A stretch of 64,000 nucleotides of DNA from Dasyornis broadbenti (Eukaryota > Chordata > Aves > Passeriformes > Dasyornithidae), in assembly GCA_013397935.1 (NCBI GenBank), contig VZRN01005622.1, positions 6,487,173-6,551,172 on the forward strand, given 5' to 3'. The notes under the pieces were generated by a model. That model did not search any database. It was not told the origin of the DNA and saw nothing but the letters and a program-made list of their open reading frames with translations. A program made the position numbers and the translations under genes. Of the stretch, positions 12,971 through 26,494 are shown one piece after another (position 1 is the stretch's first letter; each line of letters starts with the position of its first letter).

Positions 12971-15900
12971 TAACGATAAGCCAGAATACTGGTAGGAAAA
13001 AGGTCACAAAGGCTGCTTTTAAAATTTAAACATTTTAGTGGGATGAGTTGATAATCAAAACCCCACAAATTAAGTATTTATAAAAAAAATACAGAGATGT
13101 CATTTTTGAAAGATCTGTGGATCACAGTTGTCATTTCATTTCCTCATTATGTCTACCTCAAACCATGCTCACACACAGAAAAAGCTTTAGGAAGTCCCAG
13201 TTTTTTGTTCTCACCAAACCTGTCCACCTATCTGTGCACTGAAACACATCTTTATTAACAAAATATGGGCTTACCCTGGTAAAATTTTTAATCCAAGTGA
13301 TCCATGGAATTCTCAGCTAGAAAAGATCTCAAATGCATGCAGGTTTTGCATTCTTTCAGTCAACAGTCTGGACTGCTTTAATTACCACATCTGTCTGATG
13401 TCTTGTGAAGCTTTGCTCCGTCACTGGGGTTTATTGCCACAGGGAGTTTGTGTAGATATTACAGTGACAATATCCAAAGTTAAAAGATCACTTACGTTGT
13501 ATTTCTAGGAGATAGCTAATAATACAGTGCTCTGATAAAAATGGCTCTGTGTGGTTAAAAGGCCTAGACCCAAAACAAACAGAAACTATCCTGATTTTAT
13601 TTTGTACTCATTCTTCAGTAACACGCTCCTAAAATAATGTAGCTCTTTAAATGAGACCCTCAGTAATGCATCCAGCCATAAATATCATTATTCTCTGAGG
13701 TTCCTTTGCTTCATCAGCAGGACACAGGGAACAGCCCAACTGCTCTCCCTTGGTAATTTTATGAAAGATATGAAGTTCACAAAGTACACTGGCAGAAGAA
13801 AGCTAATTTGAAGCAACTGAGGAAATGGACTTGGCTTTCATAGTTAAGATCTAACTTCATGAACTGAGAGCGCTAAAAATATCATGCTGTGGTTTTCATT
13901 TTTGCAGTTATTTAAGGTAGATATTATGGAAATCTTGACAGACGTTGTAATTTCATTACCTACAGTCTCATGTGTGTGAGCCAGCTGCCTTGCTATTTAG
14001 GTTAAGCTTATATAACTGAGAAAGCAGCTATTCACAAATGATAATATTATTTTCACTGTTCTTTTTCCTTGCATTTTTCATCGTAATATTATTTTTCTTT
14101 GCTGCCTGCTCTTAACCTCAGTGGTTGCACTTGGGATTTGAAAGTAGGACATGCATCAAGGCAGAGTAGGGGTTTATGTGTAGTGAGTTTGGGCAACAAT
14201 AAGTTCTCACAGATTAATAATGCTGTGATCCAGTGTCAGTAGATCTTTTCCTTGGTTCTCCTGTATTAGCCAAGTCAAACTAAGATTAGACAATCTTAAG
14301 AAAAACAAGGGGTCTTTGTCTCCACTAGCACCCTCACCTAAAGGAGTTCATAACTTCATGCTACTGTTAATTGATGAACATTTTAAAATATGTCAGGACA
14401 AGTTTAAATGGGAGGCATTAATTGGGATTTGTCCCATATGGGAGTCATCTTGGGCCTGCATAAACAGGGAGACAAATGAAAATCTTTGCTCCCATTCGAA
14501 ACGTGACCTCTCTGGGCTTATTTGGGCTCTTGATATAACAGGCACTGAGACAGCTAATTAGCTTGGCACCGTTTCAGACAGCTGGATTAGAGTCAGTGAT
14601 AAAATGCAGCAGAAGGCACCTCTTGGCACAGGTCCCTGTAACTCATCCCGCCAGCCTGGAAATCCAGCGGAGTAGAGGGGTCCACCAGGCTGGGGCTGGA
14701 GGCTCCTTCCGAGTCTGGAGAAACCAAGCCATTTGTCAAAGCCACATTTAACTGTACATGCTTATACTGCAAGCACAGAGCAATATATCTACCCCAAATA
14801 AGCTCCAGGATGGGCCAAGCTACTGTAAGTTCCTCCCCTGTGAGCAAATGCTCAGCCACTCTTTGTAGAAGAGAGAGTTTCACAAACTCTCAAAGCTGCA
14901 TTACAATCCATGGATGTAGTAGCAGCTCACACCCTTTTAACAAGGAGATCTCACCAGCTACATTGACTTTACACCAGGGAGCATGAGTTTTGTATCTATG
15001 CACTCTAAACTGCCTGGGAAATATGTTTAACATTTTATGCTCCTCAAGTGATATGGGTAGCCGGCATGACAGGGAAATGTTTCAAAACAAGGGGAATACA
15101 GTTCTTGGAGAACAGAGCTCTTGGGTAAAACCTCAGCATAAGATGTCTCTACATCAGATCAAAATAAACAACATCAATTTTCAGAAACCGGTTTGGGGAT
15201 TAAAAGAAAGTTTTCAATGACCATCATCTCTTCTGACTTCACTGTTGTGTGGACAAAATTTGGGGATTTTTTTTAACAATGGTTTAAATTTAACTACGGC
15301 AGGCTGTTCAGCTAAGCAGCAGTTATATGAAGTATCCTTCTGTGTTTTACAAGATTTTTATTAATTTAAAACTTATGGATGTAATTGAAGAAATATGACA
15401 CTGTACCAACACAGTAGGAAGGAGCTTGTTCAGTTATTCCATATGACTGAGTCTGCTTTGACATTCTCATGTTCATATATTCTAAAAAAGCTGGAGTAGC
15501 TTTCTATTCCTGTTTTCTCTTCATAGCCTTTCCACTCTACACCCTCCTTAGAAAAATGATAATATATTTGCACATTTTGTGCATACAATTAGCAGGGATG
15601 TTGAAGAATGTATTCCTACAGCAAAGAACATGGGTTTTAACCTAACTTTGCTATTATATGGCCCCTGAAATATATGAAGAGATTGAAAGCATTCATCCTG
15701 CAGTACAGCTATGGCAGGCTGGCATCGTTTCCCATCCACCTTACATTCCGTATGATGCGAAGGGATTCACGGAGCTTTCTTTTCTGCTCTCATTACAATC
15801 TTTGTCACTGGGAATGAAGTATCCAAATTTTAATGCCTCATATATTTTGTCAGCTGGAGTGGTATGCTATACTACTCTGACCTTTTTGATTGGCTTGCCA

Positions 15901-16574
15901 TTTCAGTTCTCCCTATTTACAGCTTCATTAACCTGTGGGGGGAGAGGTGGACTGGCTACCAATCAAGGGACAGTCTATTGAAAAGGTCAGCGTAGTCCAG
16001 CATATTTACTACCCCTCCACAAACCAAGTTTGTGCAAGTTATAGATGTAGAGTTCCCCAATTGGGACAGCAAAGTTGCAGCAGAAGGAAAAAATGAAGTG
16101 ACATGAATTCAGTCCTAATCTCAGACATTAGGAAAATGAAAGGAAGCAGAAAAAAGCCTGCAACTCGATTTCAGAGAAATACCACATTTGTTAACCCACA
16201 GTTCTTAACAGAAAACATTTAACCTCAACTGGACGACACTACCCAGATAAGTGAAATCTACAATTATTACTATTCTGAATTAGTTTTGAAGTCAACTCTA
16301 AGAAACATATTGCCTGTTTAATATAATCCTGGGAAGAAAGAATGAAAACTGAACAAGCTCTTCTGCACAGAGAGCTTTTTAAACAGGAAATATCTGAAGT
16401 TTCCCAACATTCTTTGCTATAGACTTCACTAAACATCATCTTCCATATGAGAAAGCATTAGTAATAGTTATGTAATTAGTGCCATTTTAAGATAATTCAA
16501 AACTGATTCATAAAACAAACTTCTATTTAGACCACAAAGAGATAGGAAAAAACTTAGACTAAACATGGAGTTTG
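12971..16574. other. Gene-free unique sequence
   Basis: No recognisable gene or repeat. The 14.3-14.7 kb part is less AT-rich and contains a 12-bp palindrome (TCCCATATGGGA, 14432-14443) and a CTAATTAG homeodomain-type core near 14556; it is flagged as a possible conserved non-coding element. Reading frames here are short (107 codons at most) and have no recognisable motif. Confidence 0.55.
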
Positions 16575-16712
16575 ATAGCAGAGGGCACTGTGCTACAGGA
16601 GGCTCTGTCTTTCAGATAAGAAGAAAAACTAAACTAATGACCACTTATGATCACTGAGGTTGTTTAAGCATGTTAATCTCACTGACCTGGCCAGACTCCA
16701 GCTTCTGTAATT
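16575..16712 (+). mobile_element. Ancient vertebrate repeat remnant (L2/V-SINE-type 3' region)
   Basis: The order AGCAGAGGGCACTGTGCTAC, AGGCTCTGTCTTTCAGATAA, a degraded 'TTAAAC...GACCACT..TGGTCA' equivalent (16630-16653) and CCTGGCCAGACTCCAGC (16686-16702) matches a widespread old vertebrate repeat tail I remember as '...GTCTTTCGGATGAGACGTTAAACCG...CCTGGCCAAATTCC'. Several indels separate the blocks, as expected for a very old copy. I am fairly confident it is an old retroposed repeat but not of the exact family name. A 12-bp palindrome CTGTAATTACAG (16705-16716) lies at its right end. Confidence 0.55.
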
Positions 16713-18047
16713 ACAGGGCTCTCAGAATACCTAATTTTCTCTAAATGTAATTGTTTTGTGGTGGCAGTGGGGCAGAGAGAAAGAGCCTCCTTTGCTATGT
16801 ACCTGAGTATTCCTACATGAAAGAGAGCAGAATTTATGTGGTGAAAACACAAAATAATTTTACATGCAGAGGTTTGAACTGGTTATGAAATTACCCAGGA
16901 AAGTAAGATACAGTGAAGAAATTTTAAAAAGCTAGATTTGCCCCACAATCATCACAATGCCATGGCACAAATAATGCCAGCTCCAACTAGTATTTTGTCT
17001 TTGTTGCCAGACATTACTTCTGTCCAGAAGTAGAAAAAAATAGATTCATTAAAGAAATAGGTGAATTAGGCATTAATTCAATGGTTCTGGTCCAAAAGGA
17101 TGCTAGTGTGTAAGGTTTTGTTTCTCCTATCCATTTTAGCCCTTTTGCCACACCTGCGGTCACCTCAGCTTCCCACAACCATTACTAACTAGTACATGTC
17201 CAGGGGCTGCTGTGATTTACTTCTTTATCTGTTGTTGTTCTTTACTTAAATTAAAACAGCACTTAGAAAAAAACTAATTGCTTTTGCTAATGCTTTAGAT
17301 CCTAAGCAAGAGAAAATTTTAGGCTCAAAAATAAAAAAAACATAAATACAATTGAAGTAGATAAAAAATGTCAGAGTGGTAAATTACAAATGAAGCAGGA
17401 ATGTAAGTCAAACATTTATTGTGTCATGGAAGGTTATACATATATTGCACTGTCCTTATTAGCTACACTTGGAGCGCGTACCTATGATCTCATGCATCTG
17501 AAGAAATTCAAATACTTCTATTTCTCTTCCCATTTAACCCTTGAGAATATTAAGGTCCCACCCATTTTGATGTTGCTTAACATCCTTCTAAGTTAGTGAT
17601 TTTTCCTTTTCTCAGGGACACCAACCCACCCTTTCATAAGGTATTTTCATATTTGTTGACTGTAAAAGATCATGCATAATGTGCAAGAAGTAGACCACAA
17701 AGGACAGCGAGACTATCAATGCAAGCTATAAATAAACAAAATCTTAGATTGTACTGACATATCCCTTATACATGTTCACACACACACCAGGATTTGAACA
17801 AAAATCTTGTCATTGCTTGACTTCTCTTTGATGTGTTAGTCACACAAAATGGTTTTAAGAAGTGTTATACTAAGTGGTCATTTTCATTTTATTTACCACA
17901 AATTAAAACCGCAAAATTAATTAGATCCAATTGATAATCAGAGGAATCTGCTCCAAAGAAATACTCTGACATATTGGTAACTTGGTAATGTGTTAAATTT
18001 CTGTAGGCCAGTAATTTTTCTTGGCTTCCGCTACATAAACATCTAAT

Positions 18048-18050
<3 letters not shown>
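16713..18050. other. Gene-free AT-rich sequence
   Basis: Nothing recognisable beyond short A-rich stretches. There is no reading frame worth calling and no repeat end that would explain the long A tract that follows. Confidence 0.55.

Positions 18051-18093
<43 letters not shown>
18051..18093 (+). repeat. A43 mononucleotide tract
   Basis: An uninterrupted run of 43 A, the longest homopolymer in the window. It could be a microsatellite or the tail of a retroposed transcript. I see no AATAAA just upstream and no clear target-site duplication, so retroposition is not supported. The length is likely to be polymorphic and prone to sequencing error. Confidence 0.95.
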
Positions 18094-18095
<2 letters not shown>

Positions 18096-18133
18096 TAAAT
18101 CAACACAGTTTTATTGAAGTCTGTGTTGATTTA
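18096..18133. repeat. Perfect 13-bp inverted repeat (hairpin) next to the A43 tract
   Basis: TAAATCAACACAG (18096-18108) and CTGTGTTGATTTA (18121-18133) are exact reverse complements separated by 12 nt. It begins two bases after the A43 tract. The T run that would make it an intrinsic bacterial-type terminator is absent, and that would be meaningless in this genome. Function unknown. Confidence 0.9.
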
Positions 18134-21100
18134 AGCCATCTGAAGTCCTGGCTCAGTACTGAGATTATTTGTTATTAGAAGCAAAGCATACATACAATCT
18201 AGGATATTTTATCTTTAGAGGCTTGGCTGGAAATGTTGTTCTTGGGTGCATGAAGCAAACTGAAGACAAACATTTTGAACATGAAAAAGAATTGCTTAGA
18301 TTTAGTGACCTCTGAAGAAAAAAGCTGATTGATTTAGTCAACTTAATTCTACACCCATGGTTTTGTTTGTGTTGTTGCTTATCACACATGCTCTCTTCCA
18401 TTATAACTAAGCCGAATCCTTGCTTAATTAATTTTTCTAATGTATTAGCTGACACTATCATAATTAAGATTTCTTTAGTTCCCTTGATCATTATTTTCAT
18501 TGAGTCCTAGAAATGTCTTGGATAGATTTGAAACTCCAGAACCTCCCCAGATGTCCAGACTCCAACTAGTAGTCAGTGGACTCACAGGAAAAGCCCAAAA
18601 AAATCCAACAACCCAAACCAAATCAAACAAACAGGAACTGTAATTGTTCCTAAAGACCAAGTCAGTAAGTTTATTGTTATTTATATATTGCCATCCATGA
18701 GAAAAGGCAGATCACAGCCTATAGCCCGCTGGTGATAGTCCTCCAACCTGAACTACAGAAGATGAGGTTCATGTTCATACTTCGATTAGGTACAGGCATG
18801 GACCTGAACTTGCCATGCCCGACACAGGTACCTGCGACTCTTTCCTTATCCGTTGTCTTCTTCCCTACACGATCCCTTGGAGATGCCAAGACAAATAAAT
18901 GCTAAATACCACTGCCAAATCTTTTACAAAATGAACTGCAATGTAGACAAATGCCAGCTCCTGAGGAGAGGAATGTTTGCCACAGCTTGTAGTGCGTTTG
19001 AGGACATTGGGAAACATAAGAGAGCAGGAGGTAATAAGATACCTCAAAAAGGCAATTATTGGCTCTACTTGTTCCTTCTGATGAAACACTGCTTCTACTT
19101 GAAGACAATTTCTGATCTTTCTGAAGAAAGGAATATAGTCCATATATAACCAGTTACTAGGGATAAAAATATTTCTTCCTGGCCAAGGCAGGTGTCTGAG
19201 CGAAGTTGTGAAGCATGGGTTTCATTAAACCATTATACTGGTTTAAAATGAAGCTTCCTTCATGTTTTATGAGCATCCCAAAAGCATGGCCAGGAACACT
19301 CTTCACTCAGTGGTCCATGAATAAATGCAAATGAACACAGGCATTCAGGTTTCAGAGTTGGGGAGAACAGCATACAGAAACCATTACCATACAAATGAAT
19401 TTTTTTCTATACATACATGGACATGAGAGGTTAATTAAAAATGCACTGTTAAAGCTGACTTTGTAAGAAGCAGTCATTCAGCCCTTCGAATCAGGCCAGA
19501 CCTTAAAAGCCATTTCACTTCCTTAATTGTAAAGTTCTCCATCACTAATACATGTCCAAAATGATAAGGTTTTATTGTGTTTTTAAATGCCTAGATGATT
19601 TGCTAACTCTTGCAATATCAAACATGATTTTTTCCTGTTGAGATGAATAAATAAAGTAAGGTTTACTAAAGCAATCAACCAGATATCAGAAAAAAATGAG
19701 CTTTCAAAGTGAAAAGTCTACTTAAGTTTAGGCAACACTCCCCCATCTCACTTACTAAAAGAACAAAGGTTTCCTTTAAGTACAACGAAAAGAAAACCCC
19801 TTAAAAGGTAGGTACAAAAGGTAAACAGAGTGATCTGTATGAAAGAGAGATGAAAGCTGTGGCAGATCTCAGATGACATGAGGTGTGTGCCTACAACAGC
19901 AAGCACCGTGGTCAGCAGAAAGAATTCAGGGAACAAACACGTTGATGCCCCAAAGTGATCACCATAAGAACAATTTCCTATGATGAGCTCTAGTCTGGTC
20001 CTTTGGACCTTCTGGGACTCCTGAAAGGAACCCAGTCCACGTGTCCTAAGACTGTTTTGCAAAGTAAAGAAATTGAGGGAATGGGGAGGGGTTTTGTTTT
20101 CAGGAGGAAGCCTCTACTGTGAACTAAAATGCTTCTATGCAGCACTGTATTCTGGATTGCAAATGGAAGAGAAAGAGCAGATGTTCATCTCTCTTCCACA
20201 ATGATGACAGAGTTTGTTTACAGGTTTCTCAAAAAGTCATTGCCACATTCTTTCGTTTGCCATTATGCATATTTAGTTGACATAATGCTTACAAAATGCA
20301 ATCTAGACATATCTCACTGCAGAATACTAAACTACTGCTCTTTCCCTCAGTGAAGGGTTGCGTGTGACCTGAGCGCAGTGGTTCAATAGGTGAACTTTCG
20401 GAGAGGCAACAGAGGTGGAACGCATTAGTGTCACTCAGAGAAACATCAGGCATTTTGGGGTCGTTTCCGTACAACCCACAGCCAAATAAAATGCTGTGGG
20501 AATATTTCTTAACTGAAACATTTCCCCAGTTCATTTCTTGGAAGAGGATTTTATTTGAAAGAATGAAACATCACCACCGCTTAAACGGTTTGTCTCTAGG
20601 CCAAGGAATGATCTCTGTGCTGAGTGGGCACAGCACTTTACAGAGCTGATGATTAAATGATAATGGCAGCGTTTCAACAAAAGCAACGTTAACTGCTTAT
20701 AGCAAAAGCAAAACTGGAGATCATGCTAGAGATTCCTAAAAGATGAAAAGCATTTTGCTCATACTTCCTCTCCATCACAGAGATGAACTGAGAGATCATG
20801 TATCCTCTGTGTCTCCCACTTTTATGTTAATTTTTTTGTCTGCATCTCTTACTGATCTTGCTGTTTCTTGATCTCTCTTTTTATACACATGCCCTGACAA
20901 GGGCAGATATTTTTTGGGATTTGCTAAAAGTTAGATATCCCCAGCATTAATAACAGCATGCCTGAAGCAGCCAAGATATGAGAGAATTTTTGCATCAAAA
21001 TATTGTAAAAAGTGCATCTCTGAAGGAATTCACTGGGGGATCACGTGATAGTTGCAGTCGCTATTGTATTTCACTTTACATTTGTATGTCCACTTGAACC

Positions 21101-23302
21101 TGAATATTAAGTCAAGTTTTAGAGAAACAGGATAATAAATATCTGCATAAAACAACACAAATGTTGCACACGAAAAGCAGCATAAATACGCATCCCTAGC
21201 ATTTTCAAATAAATTTACACAAGCTCTGCATCACAGAAAAAAAATGGAATGGTGGTCGTAACATCCAAAATCATAAGAAAATAAGGGTGACTAACTTAAT
21301 GTAAAAAGTATTTCATTTAATTTTAGAATTCTTTCAGGCTTAAAAAGCAGAGTATTTTTTAATGCTACATAGATAAATTTTCAAGCTGAGGCTACCTGTG
21401 AAACAATAGAGATTTACAAAAGGATTGGGAAGGCAGAAGCCAAGAGAACGGAAAAATCTCTCCACAGTTATGTCACTCTCCAAGGACAAAAAGAGTCTAA
21501 TTGCGAGACATTTGCCACCACTTCCTCCACAGTCAGCAAAACCCTCTTAAGCAAAGAAGCAAACGCAGAAGTCAGCAGCAGAACTCACTTTCATACTTGT
21601 ATTAATAGTGTCTAGGAATAAATTCAATTGCAATATCAAATTTCTCTACTTTACTCCTGGTTAGCTGAATGATAACATGCTGAGATCTAGGCTTCATACA
21701 AAACTTTATGAATGGCAAAGAAATAAAGATAATCATGTGAGAATTAATAGACGTCCCCAGCGATTCCTTACAAAGGCAAATAATGACTGAACTACTTGTT
21801 TATGTGCAGTTTGTGATTTTACAATGCAAACAAATGTGAACTTATAGAAGAAAAGATTATGATGGAGCAATAAACTGACAAGGAGATTTTTTTTTTCCAG
21901 TGTGCTCATGCTGTACACAACAGGGAGATATTATATGCCCAGATTTCATAGTTATTTCTAGTGCCTCCTGCCCCACCAAGTGGACTAATAGTGTTATTTT
22001 TTATCATAAATTTGTATATTTTCCTTTCAGGACTAAATGAAGTATATGTTCCCATAGCAACAAAAGCTAATTCTTTCCAAATTTAAGTCTGAGCCTTTAG
22101 CACTGGATTCCATGGAAGCTTACTTTCATATGAATCTTTGAAATGTGCCATTATACAGGCAGTTTTAATCTGCAAAGCTCAAAGACGGGGAGGGGGGAGA
22201 TCAGTCATCTATACATGGCATAATACGCACATCTCTAAATGCACCATAAAATTTCTTAATCCTTCACATACCCTGAAAAATCTGTTTAACATGTCTGCTG
22301 CCGCTTTTTACAAAATTTTTGTTCCAAAACATAACAATGGTTGTTAGACAGTTTACAGTTTCCTAACAGAGAGCCTTGGAAAATGTGATATTCAGTGAGT
22401 TCCAGCTTCCTAACAAGAGGGACAGCTATTAGGCGCACTCAATTTAAATAAGCAAATAAATACTCTCTCAGCACATGAAATTAATAGGACTAGAGGAGAC
22501 TTCCAAGAACAAGAACAAAAGGACTAAACCAAATGCAAACCCCTGTTCCAAAACCCTAAGGAAAAACTTACTACACTATGTTTAGGATAAAGAAAGTTCA
22601 TTTAATCAAGAACTTTAACATTTAGTTCACATCCCCTTTTTCAAAAGGTACACTGCACATCACCTCCACCCCTCCCAGAGGGAGTATGATTTCTTTCCCT
22701 TTGTAGCTGAAGGTGTCCCTTCACTCTTCTCATGGGAAAGCCACCTCATGGTTTCTCCTCTCCCACTCACACTTTCATTTCAAGTTTTGAAAGACTAAGT
22801 AACCTCTTTAGTACATGTTGCTGAATGCTTGGCTGCATTTATACTGTTCTATTATAAATTTTAAAAATAGCTCACAAAAGGCTAAAGCATATGCTCAAAA
22901 TTTAATCTAAAACTACACAAGTCGGAGGATAATTTCTCTTTGTAGAAGATGAAAGGAAGGTTAAACTGTACTAAGTTCCAATTTTTTGGCTACAGGAGGT
23001 GTCATTAAATTTCCATAACCAAGCAATTTTCACTACGTTCATATCAGATCAAATCCTCCCATCTCCCTCTTGTATTAGAGTGAGTTTTATAATACAGCAG
23101 TGTCACACAGCATTTGTATTAAAGCTTCATGACTTCTCAGAAAAAGCATCTTCTATCTACCATCTAGATTGTAATGCCCATCCACTCCAGGGACACCCCA
23201 AAATCACCACACCTCCATCTGATGACCTCTGTCCATTGATATCTGAAATACTATTGACACTACAAAGCAATAAAATACTTGGAAAACTATATGTTCAAAC
23301 AT

Positions 23303-23372
23303 AAAGTATCCAAAACACAAAAGTATTCAAAAAAGTTCAAATAAAAAGTATTCAAATAGAAGATGAAAGTAT
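23303..23372 (+). repeat. Degenerate tandem repeat, unit like AAAGTATTCAAA
   Basis: AAAGTATCCAAA (23303-23314), AAAGTATTCAAA (23320-23331), AAAAGTTCAAA and AAAGTATTCAAA (23345-23356) recur within 70 bp at irregular spacing. This is a cryptically simple AT-rich repeat rather than a coding sequence. Confidence 0.6.
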
Positions 23373-26300
23373 TTGCCAAATTTTCTGGGACATGTGAGTG
23401 CAATTACGCCTCAGAATAACTGGACATTAACACATTAATGGCCAGAAACCTGGAAATTGCTTTATTTTACTTTTATTGAGACTTTACTCCCAGTTTTGCT
23501 TAGTTTTTCCCAACCAAGGAAGCAACAAATCTGGGAACAACCCAAAAACTGCAGGACAGCAGTAGGTACGGTAACAGTTGTACCTTCACGCAACCAAGAA
23601 AAGACAAAGCAGCCCAGTCCACAGGAGAAAAACACTAACATGCTTCACGTAATTCTCTAAAATCACAAAAATTCTTCATCATTAGAAGGAAGAGTAGGAG
23701 CATAGCCCAGTCAGCACAAAATAAGGAACAGGGTTCCCATTATAATGCATTCTGTCTGCAGAGGTGGCAAAGCACAGAATCAAAGCAAATTTACTGAGCT
23801 GCAGCCCAAATTGCCACTGTCCTTTAAAAGGTAACGAGACTTTCCACAGCTGCGGGAAAACAGAGTAACACAAACTGTGTTTGTTGCAGTTTTGTAGAAG
23901 CAAAACCTATCCTTTTAAGATGTTTATATACAATACATACCTCATACATTAAAACAAACATACTGACTGAAGGCTCACCTTAAGAAAAATTATGGGATGT
24001 TTAGAAAAGCAACTTTAGATTACAAAGATACTAATTTAATATTTTTTATTCTTTCCTGCTCTTTCTGAAGATATGAGTGTTTTCATCTTCCTCATTATAA
24101 GATTACTGCATTGAAGTGACAGCTGCTAAAAATGTACATCATTCATGCCCTTGGTTTGGAACATTAGGAATGATGAGCACAGTTCTGGTCTCAAACATCT
24201 CGACAAATCCCACCATTAATCCCATAGCAAGGCTCTAATGTTTTTTTATAAGGTATTACGCGATATATGCTTGCATTCCAAAGACCAAGATGGGTATATA
24301 TGCTCCATAAGCCTGGAAGACATCCAGGGTTATTTGATTTTTAAAATTCATCACTAAGTCAGGCTTACAGAATTATGCAATAACACCAGGAATGGCCATT
24401 GCAAAGCATCAGCTGCTTTAGCTCCTGCTACTATAATCTTTTTTGCATAGCACAGGGCAGCAAATCCTGAAATAGGGGCTGTTATATACAGGAAGCATTT
24501 CTGAAGAGTTGGTAATTTTTTTAAGACCTTAAAATCAGTATAATCCAAACTATTTCCCTGGTTAGATTTCAGCTCCTCTGTGCCAATTAAACTTTCCAGA
24601 CAAACCATATAGAATCACAGATATATTCCTCTAAAGCCTTTAACATTTTTACTCCCTTTCCAACATTCACTCCTGAATTATACATTTAATGCGAACTCAG
24701 AAACTCTTTAAATATCTCATCATCTTTTATTTAGAGACAGCTTAACATGAAAAGTCCTGTTAGAAGGATTTGTTTTACATTTTTAAAGAGCAATATTTCC
24801 TTTACAGCCAAGCCTTAAGTGGTCTTACTTAAAAGCAGTCTTAGCTTCTTTCAGGAGTTTTTATTGGATTTGCACTAGTGGTAGTAAAAGCTATTTCTAA
24901 ATGTCTAAATCAGTAGCAATAAGTTTTGTTCATCTGTGTTTGCCCTGATGTTAATAATTCTCCAAGCTAAAAAAAACAGAAAATAACCCCCTCAAGCCCC
25001 CAACAACACATACAAACATTTATTTCTATGGATTTCTCTTCCTTTCTATATCTGATGTTTCCAGAGATGATCAATATGGCAATTTCCTGCCAACCCAGAA
25101 GGCTAATTACCACTCATTTTCAGAGACTGACAAGGCAGAAGTATTAAAGTGGTCTGAAAATAAGTCACAGACACTGACTAAAGAGCTCTGGAATATGATT
25201 CTTTGCCTTTTCCTTGGGAAAACAGGCATCTCGTTATGGTTTCGTGAAGAAGTTGGGTGGTAGCACCAGTGGAATTCAAGTGGCTGGGGTGCAAAGCAGT
25301 GACTAAGCCTTTGACTGGAAGGGGATGATAAATCATTGTGAATACACTTTGGGTTGTGTATTTGTAACTAATTTCTCTTGGCTTGAAAGGAGTAGCTCCA
25401 TAGTAGATTCCTGTGGCAGGGCACACGTCCCTCCAACGCACAAACTCAGGATATCCCTTCTCACACTACTTGTTAAGAGTTAGAGTTTACCTGTGAGATG
25501 ATTTCTTAGTGCCTCATAAGGATGGATAAAAGCAAAATTGTTGATCCCTTCTGCAGTAAGTTCATACTGGATGCACATGTTCAACACATCTTCCTCTCAA
25601 ATCAGATGGCCTCTGCTAATCTGCAGATTTTTAAGAGAAATCACTGCCATCTGTGCAAGCCTGTATGTGCTAGAAGCACCCCATCATCCAGCATGCAACA
25701 GCAGATTTTTCTGGCCTTTGTTGCAGCAGCCTTAAGAGAAAGGGTTGTTCCTCAGGCAGCAACTGCTTAGCATTTGGTTAAATGTCTCTTGGTTATCTCA
25801 TTTTCAAAGAAAAAGGTGAGTGGTCTGATGGAAGGTGTCTTACAGAAGGCATTTGGCAAGGGACAAGTGAGGAGGAGGTTGGTAAGGCAAAGAAAGAGAA
25901 TAAAATCAGACTGTGGGAAGGAAAGAAATAAAAGCTTTCAACATGCCATTACAACAAACAAACACCAAAAATAACCAACTCAAAACTTGTATCATTGTAT
26001 CTGTGATTTTTTTGGCATTGTGTTGTGAATTCCCAAGTAAGAAGGTTTTCAGGTTTTCCTTGAGGATCACGAACAAGAGATAAAAGATGGCTTAGCAGAG
26101 ACCTTCACCACTGGCAGCCGAGCACTTCAGTGCATCCTAGATTCCTGGAGAGCTGCTTCTGGCACACAGGTTTCCTTTGTGTCGTGTATTTAGTTATGCA
26201 GGTGAATGATCTGCTGAATTAAGCGTGCTACTGGCTCTTGCAGTGCACCCACAGAGGCTGATTGCTCTGCTGTAAGGAATATTTGCTGCAGTGCTACTGG

Positions 26301-26477
26301 AGAGGCCTTGGCAGGTTCAGGAAGTGCTCAGGCACGGCCCAAATCCACCAGGTATATTTTAGGGAGCAAACTAGAAATTACATTTACAGAAAAAGACTAC
26401 GATGCCCAGTGTTAGAAATGTTGCATAGGCTTCCTATGGAACTCCTTTTTATTGGTCAGATGTGTAGCCCATTAGGG

Positions 26478-26494
26478 AAAAAAAAAAAAAAAAA
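26478..26494 (+). repeat. A17 mononucleotide tract
   Basis: Uninterrupted A run in unique sequence. It creates a run of Lys codons in a short spurious reading frame. Confidence 0.9.

Noticed and set aside
12505..13068. Longest reading frame of the window (187 codons, minus strand)
   Set aside because: It is almost entirely the antisense of the sense-strand CR1 ORF2 copy; no independent coding evidence.
18051..18093. A43 as the tail of a processed pseudogene
   Set aside because: There is no recognisable gene sequence upstream, no polyadenylation signal close by and no clear target-site duplication.
18094..18133. Stem-loop read as a transcription terminator
   Set aside because: Intrinsic terminators are a bacterial feature. 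The repeat content shows an avian nuclear genome, and no T run follows the stem.
22187..22197. GGGGAGGGGGG as a G-quadruplex
   Set aside because: Only two G runs are present, too few for an intramolecular quadruplex.
24147..24192. Possible sense CR1 ORF2 scrap ('GCACAGTTCTGGTCTC')
   Set aside because: Only about 16 contiguous bases match the old CR1 consensus; flanking similarity is too weak to call.
24605..24625. 'TAGAATCACAGAT' resembling the reversed CR1 3' tail
   Set aside because: It is not followed by the expected GGTTTGGGTTGG block, so it is probably chance.
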